Assembly: GCF_004358675.1 (NCBI RefSeq)
Contig: NZ_SMZO01000002.1
Location: forward strand, 62,001 to 126,000
Source: Meridianimarinicoccus aquatilis
GTDB lineage: Bacteria; Pseudomonadota; Alphaproteobacteria; Rhodobacterales; Rhodobacteraceae
DNA: 64,000 nucleotides
Reading direction: 5' to 3'
Part shown: positions 45,887 to 54,449 of the stretch, one piece after another
Layout: every line of letters begins with the position of its first letter
How positions within the stretch are numbered: the first letter of the stretch is position 1
The notes under the pieces: generated by a model
Databases searched by the model: none
What the model was told of the DNA's origin: nothing
What the model saw: the letters and a program-made list of their open reading frames with translations, nothing else
Made by a program: the position numbers and the translations under genes

Positions 45887-47566
45887 ATGGACCCCAAGCC
45901 CATTTCGCCAGAGCTATCAGTGAGCCCGCAAATTGCGCCAGAAGACATCGCGCAACTTGCCGCCGATGGATATCGTGCAATCATTTGCAACCGTCCGGAT
46001 GGCGAAGGCGCTGACCAGCCGACCTTTGACGAGATTGAGGCGGCGGCGAAAGCTGCGGGTCTTGAAGCCCGGTATCTGCCGATCACACAAGGCAAGGTCA
46101 GCGACGAAGATGCGGCCGCCTTTGATCGACTGAGCAAAGAGTTGCCGGGTCCGGTTCTGGCATATTGCCGGTCGGGCATGCGCAGTGCCACGCTTTGGTC
46201 CCTTGGGGCTGCGCGCACCGAAACGCCAGCCACGATCCTGTCCGCGACCAAAGCCGCCGGGTATGACATGAGCGGCGTTGTACGGCGCATCGTCAATGGC
46301 GGGCGCACGCCGACGGATACGGGCGATGCGACCCATGACATCGTGATCGTGGGCGGCGGCGCTGCAGGTGTTGCGGTGGCGGCCAGCCTGAAGGCGCGTA
46401 AGCCAGGCGCAAATATTGCGATCATCGATCCGGCGGACGTCCATTATTACCAACCCGGCTGGACCATGGTTGGCGGCGGTATTTTTGACGCGAAATCAAC
46501 GGCAAAGACGATGGGTTCCCTGATCCCGACCGGCGTACACTGGATCAAGGCTGCGGTCGCTGCATTTGAGCCAGACGCAAACGCCGTGATTCTGGATGGG
46601 TGCCGAGTGGTGAAGTACAAGCGCCTGATCGTGTGTCCCGGCCTTAAGCTGGATTGGCATGGGGTCGAAGGGCTGGTTGATACGCTGGGCAAGAACGGCG
46701 TCACCTCTAACTATCGCTATGATCTGGCGCCTTACACTTGGGAGTTGGTGAAGGGGCTGAAATCAGGCCGGGCGTTGTTCACCCAACCGCCCATGCCGAT
46801 CAAATGTGCAGGTGCCCCGCAAAAGGCGATGTACCTGTCAGGTGACCACTGGCATCGCAATGGCCGATTGAAGAACATTGATATCAGCTTCCACAATGCG
46901 GGCGGCGTCTTGTTCGGTGTGAAAGACTATGTGCCCGCGCTGATGGACTACGTAAACAAGTACCGCGCTGACCTTAACTTCTTCAACACGCTCATCGCAG
47001 TAGATGGGTCGGCGAAAACAGCGACCTTCAAAGTTGCCAAGCCAGACACGGACCCGACCGAGGTCAAAGTCGAGTTTGACATGATGCATGTTTGCCCGCC
47101 GCAGACCGCCCCAGACTTCATCCGCGTCTCGCCCCTTGCGGATGCGGCCGGTTGGGTCGACGTGGATCAAGCCACGTTGCGCCACAAGACCTATGAAAAT
47201 GTTTGGTCGCTGGGCGATGTGACCAATGCTCCCAACGCCAAAACTGCCGCCGCAGCACGCAAGCAAGCGCCGGTCGTTGCGGAAAACGTGGTTGCTGACA
47301 TGCGCGGCAAAGCGCCGGTTGCGCAATATGACGGTTATGGATCGTGCCCGCTTACGGTTGAGCGCGGCAAGATCGTTCTGGCCGAATTTGGCTATGGCGG
47401 CACGTTGTTGCCATCCTTCCCCAAATGGCTGGTGGATGGCACCAAGCCGACCCGTGCTGCATGGTTGCTGAAAGAGCGGATTTTGCCGCCGATCTATTGG
47501 CAGGCGATGCTGCGCGGCAAGGAATGGATGGCCAAGCCCGAAGCGCTGAGTGCCGCTGATACCTGA
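45887..47566 (+). CDS. DUF442 sulfurtransferase-like domain fused to type II sulfide:quinone oxidoreductase
   Basis: 559 residues. Residues about 1-135 are a DUF442 (TIGR01244) domain with active loop CRSGMRS (C94), the C-X4-R length of rhodaneses. Residues about 150-559 are an FAD-dependent SQR: VIVGGGAAGVAVA binds FAD, and the paired cysteines are C307 in KCAGAPQK and C487 in GYGSCPL, as in human SQOR-type (type II) enzymes. It oxidises sulfide and passes electrons to quinone, with persulfide going to an acceptor. GGAGAGGAG precedes ATG 45887. In BigR operons DUF442 is instead fused to the dioxygenase. Confidence 0.88.
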   Translation: MDPKPISPELSVSPQIAPEDIAQLAADGYRAIICNRPDGEGADQPTFDEIEAAAKAAGLEARYLPITQGKVSDEDAAAFDRLSKELPGPVLAYCRSGMRSATLWSLGAARTETPATILSATKAAGYDMSGVVRRIVNGGRTPTDTGDATHDIVIVGGGAAGVAVAASLKARKPGANIAIIDPADVHYYQPGWTMVGGGIFDAKSTAKTMGSLIPTGVHWIKAAVAAFEPDANAVILDGCRVVKYKRLIVCPGLKLDWHGVEGLVDTLGKNGVTSNYRYDLAPYTWELVKGLKSGRALFTQPPMPIKCAGAPQKAMYLSGDHWHRNGRLKNIDISFHNAGGVLFGVKDYVPALMDYVNKYRADLNFFNTLIAVDGSAKTATFKVAKPDTDPTEVKVEFDMMHVCPPQTAPDFIRVSPLADAAGWVDVDQATLRHKTYENVWSLGDVTNAPNAKTAAAARKQAPVVAENVVADMRGKAPVAQYDGYGSCPLTVERGKIVLAEFGYGGTLLPSFPKWLVDGTKPTRAAWLLKERILPPIYWQAMLRGKEWMAKPEALSAADT

Positions 47567-47585
47567 ACTGCGATATTTGTGATCC

Positions 47586-47614
47586 GCAGGCGCGCCCGAC
47601 CGGAGCGCGCCTGC
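47586..47614. other. GC-rich hairpin between SQR and SulP genes
   Basis: A perfect 10-base inverted repeat (GCAGGCGCGC with GCGCGCCTGC) with a nine-base loop sits in the 78-base gap. No T-run follows, so it is more likely an mRNA-stabilising or attenuating hairpin than a complete terminator. Confidence 0.5.
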
Positions 47615-47644
47615 ACCCTATGTAAGTGACGGAAGGTTCCGGAC

Positions 47645-49399
47645 GTGTCTTTGATATCTACATTGCGCCGCTATGTGCCCATTCTTGAATGGGGCCGGAC
47701 CTATGATCGCGATATGCTGACCAATGACCTGGTGGCAGCTGTGATCGTGACCATCATGCTGATCCCGCAGTCACTGGCTTATGCGCTTTTGGCTGGATTG
47801 CCGCCCGAGGCGGGGCTCTATGCCTCCATTTTGCCGATCATCCTTTATGCTATTTTTGGCACATCCCGTGCGCTTGCCGTTGGGCCGGTGGCGGTTGTGT
47901 CGCTGATGACGGCCGCCGCGCTAGGCCAAGTGGCCGAAGCGGGCAGTGTTGGGTATGCCGCCGCCGCGTTGGTGCTTGCCGGGCTGTCTGGTGCGATGTT
48001 GCTTTTGCTTGGGGTGTTCAAGTTGGGTTTTCTGGCCAACTTCCTGAGCCACCCGGTTATTGCAGGTTTCATTACGGCGTCGGGCGTGATCATCGCCGCG
48101 AGCCAGCTAAAACACATTCTTGGAATTCAAGCATCGGGTCACAGCTTGCCGCATCTGTTGGGCGATATGTGGCGTCACCTGCCGCAGACGAACCCTTTCA
48201 CGCTGGCGATTGGTGTTGCCGCAACCGCGTTTCTGTTCTGGGTCCGCAAGGGGCTTAAACCGCTGCTGCGTAAATCTGGCTTGTCTCCGCGGATGGCCGA
48301 CATCGGGGCAAAGGCTGGGCCTGTCGCGGCTGTGGTCGTAACGACGGCCGTTGTGTGGCTTTTCGGGCTTGAAGGGCGCGGCGTGGCCATTGTCGGGACT
48401 GTGCCACAATCGCTTCCTCCATTCACGATCCCGACCTTTGACCTTGATCTTGTCAGGTTGCTGCTCGTGCCCGCCTTGCTGATCTCTATCATCGGCTTTG
48501 TGGAATCCATTTCAGTTGCACAAACGCTGGCGGCCAAGAAACGCCAACGGATTGACCCGGATCAGGAGTTGATCGGTCTTGGCGCGGCCAATATCGGCGC
48601 GGCTTTCTCAGGCGGTTTCCCGGTAACTGGCGGGTTCTCGCGGTCTGTTGTGAACTATGATGCGGGATCTGAAACACCGGCTGCCGGAGCCTATACAGCC
48701 GTTGGTTTGGGCATCGCGGCGCTTGCTTTGACGCCCTTGATCCATTTCCTGCCGAAGGCGACTTTGGCGGCGACGATCATTGTCGCGGTCCTGAGCCTTG
48801 TCGATTTTTCGATTTTGAAGAAGACATGGGCCTATTCGCGCGCAGATTTCGCCGCGGTGGCAGCAACGATCCTGTTGACGCTTCTGGTCGGTGTCGAAGC
48901 TGGGGTGTCTGCCGGTGTCGTGCTGTCGATCGGGTTGCACCTGTTCAAGACATCGCGCCCCCATATCGCCGAAGTCGGGCAAGTGCCGGGAACAGAACAC
49001 TTCCGCAACATTAATCGGCACGACGTTCTGACGGATCCGGCTGTTTTGACAGTGCGCATCGACGAAAGCCTGTATTTCGCCAATGCCCGGTTCTTGGAGG
49101 ATTACATTCTTGATCGCGTGATTGGCGATGAGGATCTGCGCCACGTCATCCTGATGTGTTCCGCTGTAAATGAAATTGATATGAGCGCGCTTGAAAGCCT
49201 TGAGGCAATCAATCACCGCCTGCATGACATGGGGATGAAACTTCACCTGTCAGAGGTGAAAGGCCCGGTAATGGACCGCCTGCAGCGCAGCCACTTCATC
49301 GATGACCTGACGGGGGAGGTGTTTCTGTCACAATACGCCGCTGCGATGAAGTTGGCCGAACAGCAACCAGCGCAAGCACCTGTAGACCCGGCCGCCTGA
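47645..49399 (+). CDS. SulP family anion transporter with STAS domain
   Basis: 584-residue membrane transporter. About 12 segments span residues 25-420, with the family signature in IPQSLAYALLAGLPPEAGLYAS, and a C-terminal STAS domain (about 445-560) has VNEIDMSALESLEAINHRL. Given the neighbours, it may move sulfate or sulfite, the end products of sulfide oxidation; SulP proteins can also carry bicarbonate. The start is GTG 47645. Its 3' end converges with the Rrf2 gene. Confidence 0.9.
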   Translation: MSLISTLRRYVPILEWGRTYDRDMLTNDLVAAVIVTIMLIPQSLAYALLAGLPPEAGLYASILPIILYAIFGTSRALAVGPVAVVSLMTAAALGQVAEAGSVGYAAAALVLAGLSGAMLLLLGVFKLGFLANFLSHPVIAGFITASGVIIAASQLKHILGIQASGHSLPHLLGDMWRHLPQTNPFTLAIGVAATAFLFWVRKGLKPLLRKSGLSPRMADIGAKAGPVAAVVVTTAVVWLFGLEGRGVAIVGTVPQSLPPFTIPTFDLDLVRLLLVPALLISIIGFVESISVAQTLAAKKRQRIDPDQELIGLGAANIGAAFSGGFPVTGGFSRSVVNYDAGSETPAAGAYTAVGLGIAALALTPLIHFLPKATLAATIIVAVLSLVDFSILKKTWAYSRADFAAVAATILLTLLVGVEAGVSAGVVLSIGLHLFKTSRPHIAEVGQVPGTEHFRNINRHDVLTDPAVLTVRIDESLYFANARFLEDYILDRVIGDEDLRHVILMCSAVNEIDMSALESLEAINHRLHDMGMKLHLSEVKGPVMDRLQRSHFIDDLTGEVFLSQYAAAMKLAEQQPAQAPVDPAA

Positions 49400-49424
49400 G
49401 GCGGCCCAGGGCCTGTGAAAGCCT

Positions 49425-49868
49425 TTAGGCCGCCTTGTCCATGCTTAGAAGCGTGCGAAGGCCGCTATTGCTGTCTGTCAGATCGGCAAGCGTGACTTCG
49501 TCCAGCGTGGCGTAGAACGCGTTCAAAGCGCGTTTCAGCGTCCCGCGCAATTTGCAGCAGCTTGTCAGCGGGCATTCGTTTTCGCTTTTGTCGAAGCATT
49601 CGGCAAAAGGAACGTCGGATTCGAGCATTCTGGCCACTTCGCCAATAGAAATTTCGGATGCCGGGCGGGCAAGTTTCACACCGCCATGTCGGCCGCGTGT
49701 CGTGTCGATAAAGCCTCCTTGCCCAAGAAGATTTACCACCAATCCCAGATGGTTGAGCGATGCGTTGCAGGCTGCCGCAATGTCGGCTTTGCGCACGGTC
49801 AGGCCGGGATTGACGGCACAAAACATAAGCGCGCGCATGGCGAGATTGGTTCGTGTGGTCAGCCGCAT
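49425..49868 (-). CDS. Rrf2-family regulator, NsrR-like
   Basis: 147 residues with an N-terminal winged HTH (LTVRKADIAAACNASLNHLG) and a cysteine cluster C91-X7-C99-X4-C104 (plus C105) in ECFDKSENECPLTSCCKL, which in NsrR binds an NO-sensitive Fe-S cluster. It converges with SulP and lies downstream of the SseB gene on the same strand. A palindrome over its ribosome-binding site suggests autoregulation. Targets are unknown; the sulfur genes and NO response are both plausible. Confidence 0.86.
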   Translation of the reverse strand: MRLTTRTNLAMRALMFCAVNPGLTVRKADIAAACNASLNHLGLVVNLLGQGGFIDTTRGRHGGVKLARPASEISIGEVARMLESDVPFAECFDKSENECPLTSCCKLRGTLKRALNAFYATLDEVTLADLTDSNSGLRTLLSMDKAA

Positions 49869-49879
49869 TTTGGTGAATC

Positions 49880-49895
49880 CTCCATAGATATGGAG
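49880..49895. promoter_or_regulatory. Palindrome CTCCAT-N4-ATGGAG over the Rrf2 ribosome-binding site
   Basis: A perfect 6-4-6 inverted repeat starts 11 bases upstream of the Rrf2 ATG; on the coding strand its right arm contains the GGAG of the ribosome-binding site. Binding by the regulator, or folding of the mRNA leader, would reduce expression. Confidence 0.45.
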
Positions 49896-49976
49896 TCACG
49901 ATACACCTTTACGCAGCGTCGCGATTTGACCTCAATCAAATGCACCATTTTCATTGAGGGTGTGCCGTGCCGCGGG

Positions 49977-50762
49977 TCAGCGTAGGATTGGCGGTTTATC
50001 GGGGTTGGTGCCGGGGGCAGGGCGCGGGTCGGGGGCGTCGTGCTGCGGTAAATCAAAGCGCAACCCCACGCGGGCCAATTGCGCTGAAACAGGGTCTGCG
50101 GCCCTTAGGAAAGCGACATCAAGACTGCCTGCTTCCAGGCCGCTGAAAGCCAGCGCCTCGTTTACGGCACGCGCCAACGCGCCTTCGGCACCTTGGACGA
50201 CGTCAATGAACGCCAATAGATGGCCGCGCGCGCCTGTGTCATAGGTGACACCGGCAAGATAGGCTAGGGTGGCGCGCCCTGTCATCGCCGCCAATTTCGC
50301 ATCCAGTGCGGTTAAAAGCGACTCTGGCAGGCCCGTTGGGGCGGTGACTTCTTGTGGGCGGGCTTCGGTTTGTGTTGGCCCGTGAGCCAGCGTTTCTGTC
50401 AGCCAGGTGATCGCGTCTACGCCAAGCAGCATAGCAGAGGGCGCAACATCGGGATTGATGGCAAGCCCAAGGGATTGCCCTTGCAGCATTCCTGCCAGAA
50501 CGCGGCCGGGAAGGGCGGCGTAGGGGGCGATGCCGCCCGCGAATTCGGCCAAACGATCCTCGCGGTCAAAAGCCAGAACGAAGCGCCCGTCTTCGGTATC
50601 AAACACGCGTGGGTCGATGCCATCGCCCTCAGGTTCGTTTTCCAGCAGCAAGAACAGTTCTGCATCTGCCAGACGTTCAAAAAACCGCAGCCGGGGCCCG
50701 GTGTCATCTGGCGCAGCATCCATGGCGGCATGGGCAGCATCAAGCGGTGTGGGGGTGGTCAT
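49977..50762 (-). CDS. SseB-family protein
   Basis: 261 residues. The N-terminal half fits the SseB N-terminal domain (FFERLADAELFLLLE and FDTEDGRFVLAFD), and the C-terminal region resembles SseB C-terminal domains. The family includes enhanced-serine-sensitivity proteins of unclear biochemical role. ATG 50762 was chosen because CCGGAGGCCAAGG precedes it; longer readings to 51014 overlap the divergent glycosylase gene. 108 bases separate it from the Rrf2 start. Confidence 0.8.
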   Translation of the reverse strand: MTTPTPLDAAHAAMDAAPDDTGPRLRFFERLADAELFLLLENEPEGDGIDPRVFDTEDGRFVLAFDREDRLAEFAGGIAPYAALPGRVLAGMLQGQSLGLAINPDVAPSAMLLGVDAITWLTETLAHGPTQTEARPQEVTAPTGLPESLLTALDAKLAAMTGRATLAYLAGVTYDTGARGHLLAFIDVVQGAEGALARAVNEALAFSGLEAGSLDVAFLRAADPVSAQLARVGLRFDLPQHDAPDPRPAPGTNPDKPPILR

Positions 50763-50858
50763 CCTTGGCCTCCGGTTCCGTTTGGGGGTGCGTAGCCTTG
50801 GCGCACACGGCTGGCAAGAGTGTGGAAGGGCCTGCGACGGCGCGCTATGTATCGCAAC

Positions 50859-51452
50859 ATGAATACGCCGCTTGCCTACCGCATCCGTGCTTGCAGTCTG
50901 TGCGCAGACCGTTTTGCTGCCACCGCAACCCGCCACTCGCCAAACCCAGTGGTCTGGTTTCAACCCGGCGCGCGCATTTTGATCATCAGCCAAGCTCCCG
51001 GTTTGCGGGTGCACGAATCTAACACGCCATTCTGGGACCGCTCTGGCGCGCGACTGCGCGATTGGATGGGGATCGAAGAACCGGCGTTTTATGATCGGTC
51101 AAAGGTCGCGATTCTCCCTTCGGCTTTTTGCTTTCCGGGGTATGATGCGGGCGGCAGCGATCTACCTCCGCCGCCCATCTGTGCGCAAACATGGCACCAA
51201 GCTGCGCTGGACGAGATCGGCCCAGTTCCCTTGCGCTTTCTGGTTGGCGGATACGCGCATCGCCGATACCTGGGCGGACGCAAAGGCGTGACGGACACCG
51301 TTCGCGATTGGCGTGCCCATGCGCCTGATACATTTGTGTTGCCGCACCCGTCGTGGCGCAACACAGCGTGGCTCAAGCGCAACCCATGGTTTGACAGTGA
51401 CGTGTTGCCAAGCCTGCGGGAGCGGGTGGCACAGGTGTTGTCAGGATGCTAA
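50859..51452 (+). CDS. Uracil-DNA glycosylase family protein
   Basis: 197 residues with the superfamily layout: an active-site region ISQAPGLRVHESNTPFWD and a C-terminal LPHPSWRNTAWL loop. A CSLCADRF pair near the N-terminus recalls Fe-S family 4 enzymes, but a full four-cysteine set is not certain (other cysteines occur in FCFPG and PICAQ). Uracil excision activity is not proven from sequence. The start is uncertain: ATG 50847 and GTG 50820 are alternatives. Its stop overlaps a possible upstream kdsA ATG. Confidence 0.72.
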   Translation: MNTPLAYRIRACSLCADRFAATATRHSPNPVVWFQPGARILIISQAPGLRVHESNTPFWDRSGARLRDWMGIEEPAFYDRSKVAILPSAFCFPGYDAGGSDLPPPPICAQTWHQAALDEIGPVPLRFLVGGYAHRRYLGGRKGVTDTVRDWRAHAPDTFVLPHPSWRNTAWLKRNPWFDSDVLPSLRERVAQVLSGC

Positions 51453-51484
51453 CCATTGGCAAGAAACAGCAAGGATCGCGGGCG

Positions 51485-52318
51485 ATGAAAGACGTTGAAA
51501 TCGGCAACATAACGGTTGGCAATGACCGTCCTCTCACGGTGATTGCAGGGCCATGTCAGTTGGAAAGCTACGATCATGCCATGATGATCGCGCGCGCCAT
51601 GAAGACGGCCTGTGCCGCTGCTGGTGCAAGCTTCATCTTCAAAGGCAGCTTTGACAAAGCCAACCGGACTTCGCTTTCAGGCAAGCGCGGGCTTGGGATA
51701 GAAGCAGGGCTGGAAGTGCTCGCGGCCGTAAAGGCCGAGTTGGGCGTTCCGGTCCTGACCGACATCCATTCGGCCGAGCAATGCGCGCAAGTTGCGGCAT
51801 CTGTTGATGTTATGCAGATACCTGCCTTTCTGTGCCGTCAGACGGACCTTCTGATTGCTGCTGGCGAGACGGGCGCAGCAATCAACATCAAGAAGGGCCA
51901 GTTTCTTGCCCCATGGGACATGGCGAATGTCGCTGCAAAGGTTGAATCGACTGGAAACCAACGTTTGCTGCTGACTGAACGCGGTGTGAGTTTTGGCTAC
52001 AATACGCTTGTAGCTGACATGCGCAGCCTGCCGACAATGGCCCGAACGGGCTGGCCGGTTGTGATGGATGCGACCCATTCGGTGCAACAACCCGGTGGGC
52101 AGGGCGGGTCTTCGGGCGGCCAGCGCGAGTTCGCGCCGGTTATGGCCCGCGCGGCAGTCAGTCTTGGCATTGCAGCTGTATTTATAGAAACGCACGAAGC
52201 GCCGGATACTGCGCCGTCTGATGGTCCGAACATGATTCCTTTGGATCAGATGCCCGCATTGGTTGAATCCTTGATGTCGTTTGACCGTCTGGCGAAGGCA
52301 GATCCGCTGCGCGTGTGA
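51485..52318 (+). CDS. kdsA: 3-deoxy-8-phosphooctulonate synthase
   Basis: Condenses arabinose 5-phosphate and PEP to KDO 8-phosphate for the lipopolysaccharide core. 277 residues, with AGPCQLESYDHAM, FKGSFDKANRTS and ATHSVQQPGG. I prefer ATG 51485, where the family N-terminus (MKDVEIGNITVG) begins; ATG 51446 overlapping the glycosylase stop would add 13 residues. It ends about 90 bases before tRNA-Gln. Confidence 0.96.
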   Translation: MKDVEIGNITVGNDRPLTVIAGPCQLESYDHAMMIARAMKTACAAAGASFIFKGSFDKANRTSLSGKRGLGIEAGLEVLAAVKAELGVPVLTDIHSAEQCAQVAASVDVMQIPAFLCRQTDLLIAAGETGAAINIKKGQFLAPWDMANVAAKVESTGNQRLLLTERGVSFGYNTLVADMRSLPTMARTGWPVVMDATHSVQQPGGQGGSSGGQREFAPVMARAAVSLGIAAVFIETHEAPDTAPSDGPNMIPLDQMPALVESLMSFDRLAKADPLRV

Positions 52319-52368
52319 AGTCCAGAGAGCGTGGTTGAGAAAACATGACAAAAATCGCGTTCGGCCCC

Positions 52369-52397
52369 TTGCGCTCGTTCGGTTGGGGCCGTAATAC
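52369..52397 (+). promoter_or_regulatory. Sigma-70-type promoter of tRNA-Gln
   Basis: TTGCGC (52369-52374), a 17-base spacer and TAATAC (52392-52397) place transcription initiation a few bases before the tRNA 5' end at 52409. Confidence 0.65.
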
Positions 52398-52408
52398 CGC
52401 CCGCACGT

Positions 52409-52483
52409 TGGGGTGTAGCCAAGCGGTAAGGCATCGGTTTTTGGTACCGTGTATCGTAGGTTCGAATCCTACCACCCCAGCCA
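52409..52483 (+). tRNA. tRNA-Gln (TTG anticodon)
   Basis: The 75-base gene folds into a full cloverleaf: acceptor TGGGGTG/CACCCCA, discriminator G, encoded CCA, D-arm GCC/GGC, anticodon loop TTTTGGT (anticodon TTG) and T-arm GTAGG/CCTAC with TTCGAAT. The outermost anticodon-stem pair reads T-T, a mismatch. It bounds the left side of the accessory region. Confidence 0.95.
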
Positions 52484-52946
52484 CTTATTTCCGTCGTTGT
52501 GATGTTCGGTCAAAATTGGAACCTAACCGGTCCAACTTGCAACCTTGATCGGGATAGACTGGGTCTGGGGTCAAAATTCCCACGTTCTGAATTCAAGCGA
52601 CCGCGCGCTCAGCATAAATTGCGCAGCCTTACGAAAATCACAAACCTCTACCGCCCTGAGCCCTTCAAGCAACCAATTGAACCTGCAGAGGCGCTCCCAC
52701 ACCACATAAATCGCTAAGTCTATCATCGGTACGTCACTCGCGGCCCTAAGTCGCCATTGGTCGCTTCGATCGCCGCTGCATTGCAGCTTTCCCGAAGCAG
52801 ACATTGACCCGTTGGCGCAGCATTTCGACGTACTGGATGGCGGCTTTGCGGACAAAGTGCCACTTCGCTGCAGCTGCGCCAATGACGGCTTACACTCGAA
52901 TCTGTCGAAGAACTGAGCAAAAATCACATTCAAGGCCTGCTGATTG
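52484..52946. other. Gene-poor stretch with IS-end-like repeats
   Basis: No intact gene is recognisable. The left part has two copies of GGTCAAAATT (52508-52517 and 52569-52578) in same-direction repeats of the kind seen at ends of IS21-type elements. The right part (52600-52940) has only frame-broken minus-strand reading with KWHFVRKAAIQYVEMLRQRV-like stretches, which I cannot assign. It looks like an insertion-sequence or degraded gene remnant next to tRNA-Gln. Confidence 0.4.
52508..52578 (+). repeat. Direct repeat GGTCAAAATT x2, possible IS21-type end
   Basis: Two identical 10-base copies are 61 bases apart, each followed by diverged flanks (GGAACC, CCCACG). Multiple short repeats are typical of IS21-family ends, but no transposase is present. 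Weak evidence. Confidence 0.35.
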
Positions 52947-53372
52947 TCATACCGAGCTAAGAAGTATCGAAGTCTCACTGTTTGTGATCCCTGGAATTCC
53001 CCGCACTTCGCGGAGCACTCGATCGAAATCACTGAGGCTTTCTGCGCTAAGCTGCGCAACCAAATCCCAGTTTCCGTTGGTTGAATGCAATTGATGAAGC
53101 GCTGCTATACCGCGCAAGCTGCGTATCACTTGGGTTGTCGATTGACCTGACACCTCGATCATCATGATGGCTTGAACCCCATTTGGCCCGCTATCTTCGC
53201 GGGCGCGAATGGTAAATCCCAACACCGCGCCGCTATCCAATAATCTGTCCAGACGTGTCTGCACGGTAGCACGCGACACCTGCAGCAGTGTTGCGAGTTT
53301 CGAGATGGGTGCCCGGCCATCTTCGCGCAGGATCGCGATCAGTTTGCGGTCAAGGTCATCGTAGATATGCAT
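52947..53372 (-). CDS. Lrp/AsnC-family transcriptional regulator
   Basis: 141 residues: an N-terminal HTH (LDRKLIAILREDGRAPISKL, then LLQVSRATVQTRLDRL) and a C-terminal RAM ligand domain with GVQAIMMIEVSG. Divergent from ctlX across a 128-base gap, so it most likely senses arginine, ornithine or a related amino acid and controls the ctlX-ocd pair. The start was set at 53372, where the family sequence begins; 53408 adds 12 residues. Confidence 0.9.
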   Translation of the reverse strand: MHIYDDLDRKLIAILREDGRAPISKLATLLQVSRATVQTRLDRLLDSGAVLGFTIRAREDSGPNGVQAIMMIEVSGQSTTQVIRSLRGIAALHQLHSTNGNWDLVAQLSAESLSDFDRVLREVRGIPGITNSETSILLSSV

Positions 53373-53500
53373 GGCAAAATTTGTAATCAAACATAGCAGA
53401 ATGCTCAATATGAATATAAATATCGAATGTATTGAGTCTGCAAACTGCCATCACGGCAGTCTATGTTTTCTGTGCAACCCGCAGCACAAGGCTCGTTTCC

Positions 53501-54439
53501 ATGCCCCGTTCCTCTGTTCAGGCACCATCGTCGGTCGCCATGATCCGCCCGCATCATTTCACGCCCAACACGTTGACGGCGCGGGACAACCACTTTCAAA
53601 CCGACGGTGGCGCAGACGCCTCAAGTGTCGCCCGAACCGCGCTGGACGAAGTGACCCGCGCCGCCGAGGCACTAAAGAATGCGGGGGTGCGGGTGCATCT
53701 GTTCGAAGACGAAGGCACGGCGACACCGGATTCTGTCTTTCCGAACAACTGGTTTTCGACCCATTCCGGCGGGCATGTGGCCATTTATCCAATGTATGCG
53801 CCCAACCGCCGCGCTGAACGGCGGCAGGATGTGCTGGAGATGTTGAAACATACCTACCGTGTCCAAGATATCATTGATTATTCCGGCCTGGAGCAAGACG
53901 ATCTGTTCCTCGAAGGGACCGGAGCCATGGTGATAGACCATTTGGAACGGGTCGCCTATGCAGCACGATCCAAACGCACCAGTGAAATACTGCTGGAACG
54001 CTTTTGCACTCACTTCAACTACGAACCCGTGGTGTTCGACGCTGTGGATGCCCAAGGCCAGCCAATTTATCACACCAACGTTTTAATGTGCATCGGGACC
54101 GATTTTGCAATGGTCGGGCTGAGCGCGCTTCCCGATACCGTTCGTCGCCGCGATGTGGCCGAGCGGCTACGCAGGGGCGAGCGGGACATTGTGGATCTGA
54201 CCCACGCGCAAATCGCTAATTTCGCAGGCAATGCCATCGAATTGCAGGGACGGGATGGGCTGATTTTGGCCTTGTCGTCCCGGGCTTTGCGCTCGCTGGA
54301 GCCTGCGCAGATCAAAACGCTGGAACGCCATGTCTCGCTGCTGCCGCTGGACATTCCAACCATCGAACACGCCGGCGGCTCTGTCCGCTGCATGATTGCC
54401 GGGCTGCATCTGAGCGCGCGCTCCCCTCAAAACGCCTGA
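53501..54439 (+). CDS. ctlX: CtlX-type arginine deiminase/amidinotransferase-fold hydrolase
   Basis: 312 residues of the guanidino-group-modifying superfamily. Visible are ATPDSVFPNNWFSTH, the LEGTGAMVIDH acidic-His region and the C-terminal catalytic Cys in GGSVRCMIAGLHL. CtlX proteins hydrolyse citrulline to ornithine. Pairing with ornithine cyclodeaminase directly downstream, 10 bases away, supports a route from citrulline or arginine to ornithine and on to proline. ATG 53501 is the first methionine that fits; upstream frame to 53432 lacks homology. Confidence 0.86.
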   Translation: MPRSSVQAPSSVAMIRPHHFTPNTLTARDNHFQTDGGADASSVARTALDEVTRAAEALKNAGVRVHLFEDEGTATPDSVFPNNWFSTHSGGHVAIYPMYAPNRRAERRQDVLEMLKHTYRVQDIIDYSGLEQDDLFLEGTGAMVIDHLERVAYAARSKRTSEILLERFCTHFNYEPVVFDAVDAQGQPIYHTNVLMCIGTDFAMVGLSALPDTVRRRDVAERLRRGERDIVDLTHAQIANFAGNAIELQGRDGLILALSSRALRSLEPAQIKTLERHVSLLPLDIPTIEHAGGSVRCMIAGLHLSARSPQNA

Positions 54440-54449
54440 CGAGGTTCCC

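Noticed and set aside
45887-46300. Reading the DUF442 domain as a protein tyrosine phosphatase
   Set aside because: The active loop CRSGMRS has the C-X4-R length of rhodaneses, not C-X5-R of phosphatases, and the context is sulfide oxidation.
49390-49406. GGCCGC/GCGGCC hairpin at the end of the SulP gene
   Set aside because: Short, spans the stop codon and lacks a T-run, so not a supported terminator.
52182-52484. Minus-strand frame beginning MAGVVGFEPTIHG
   Set aside because: This is the well-known spurious protein read from the antisense strand of a tRNA; it covers tRNA-Gln and the kdsA end.
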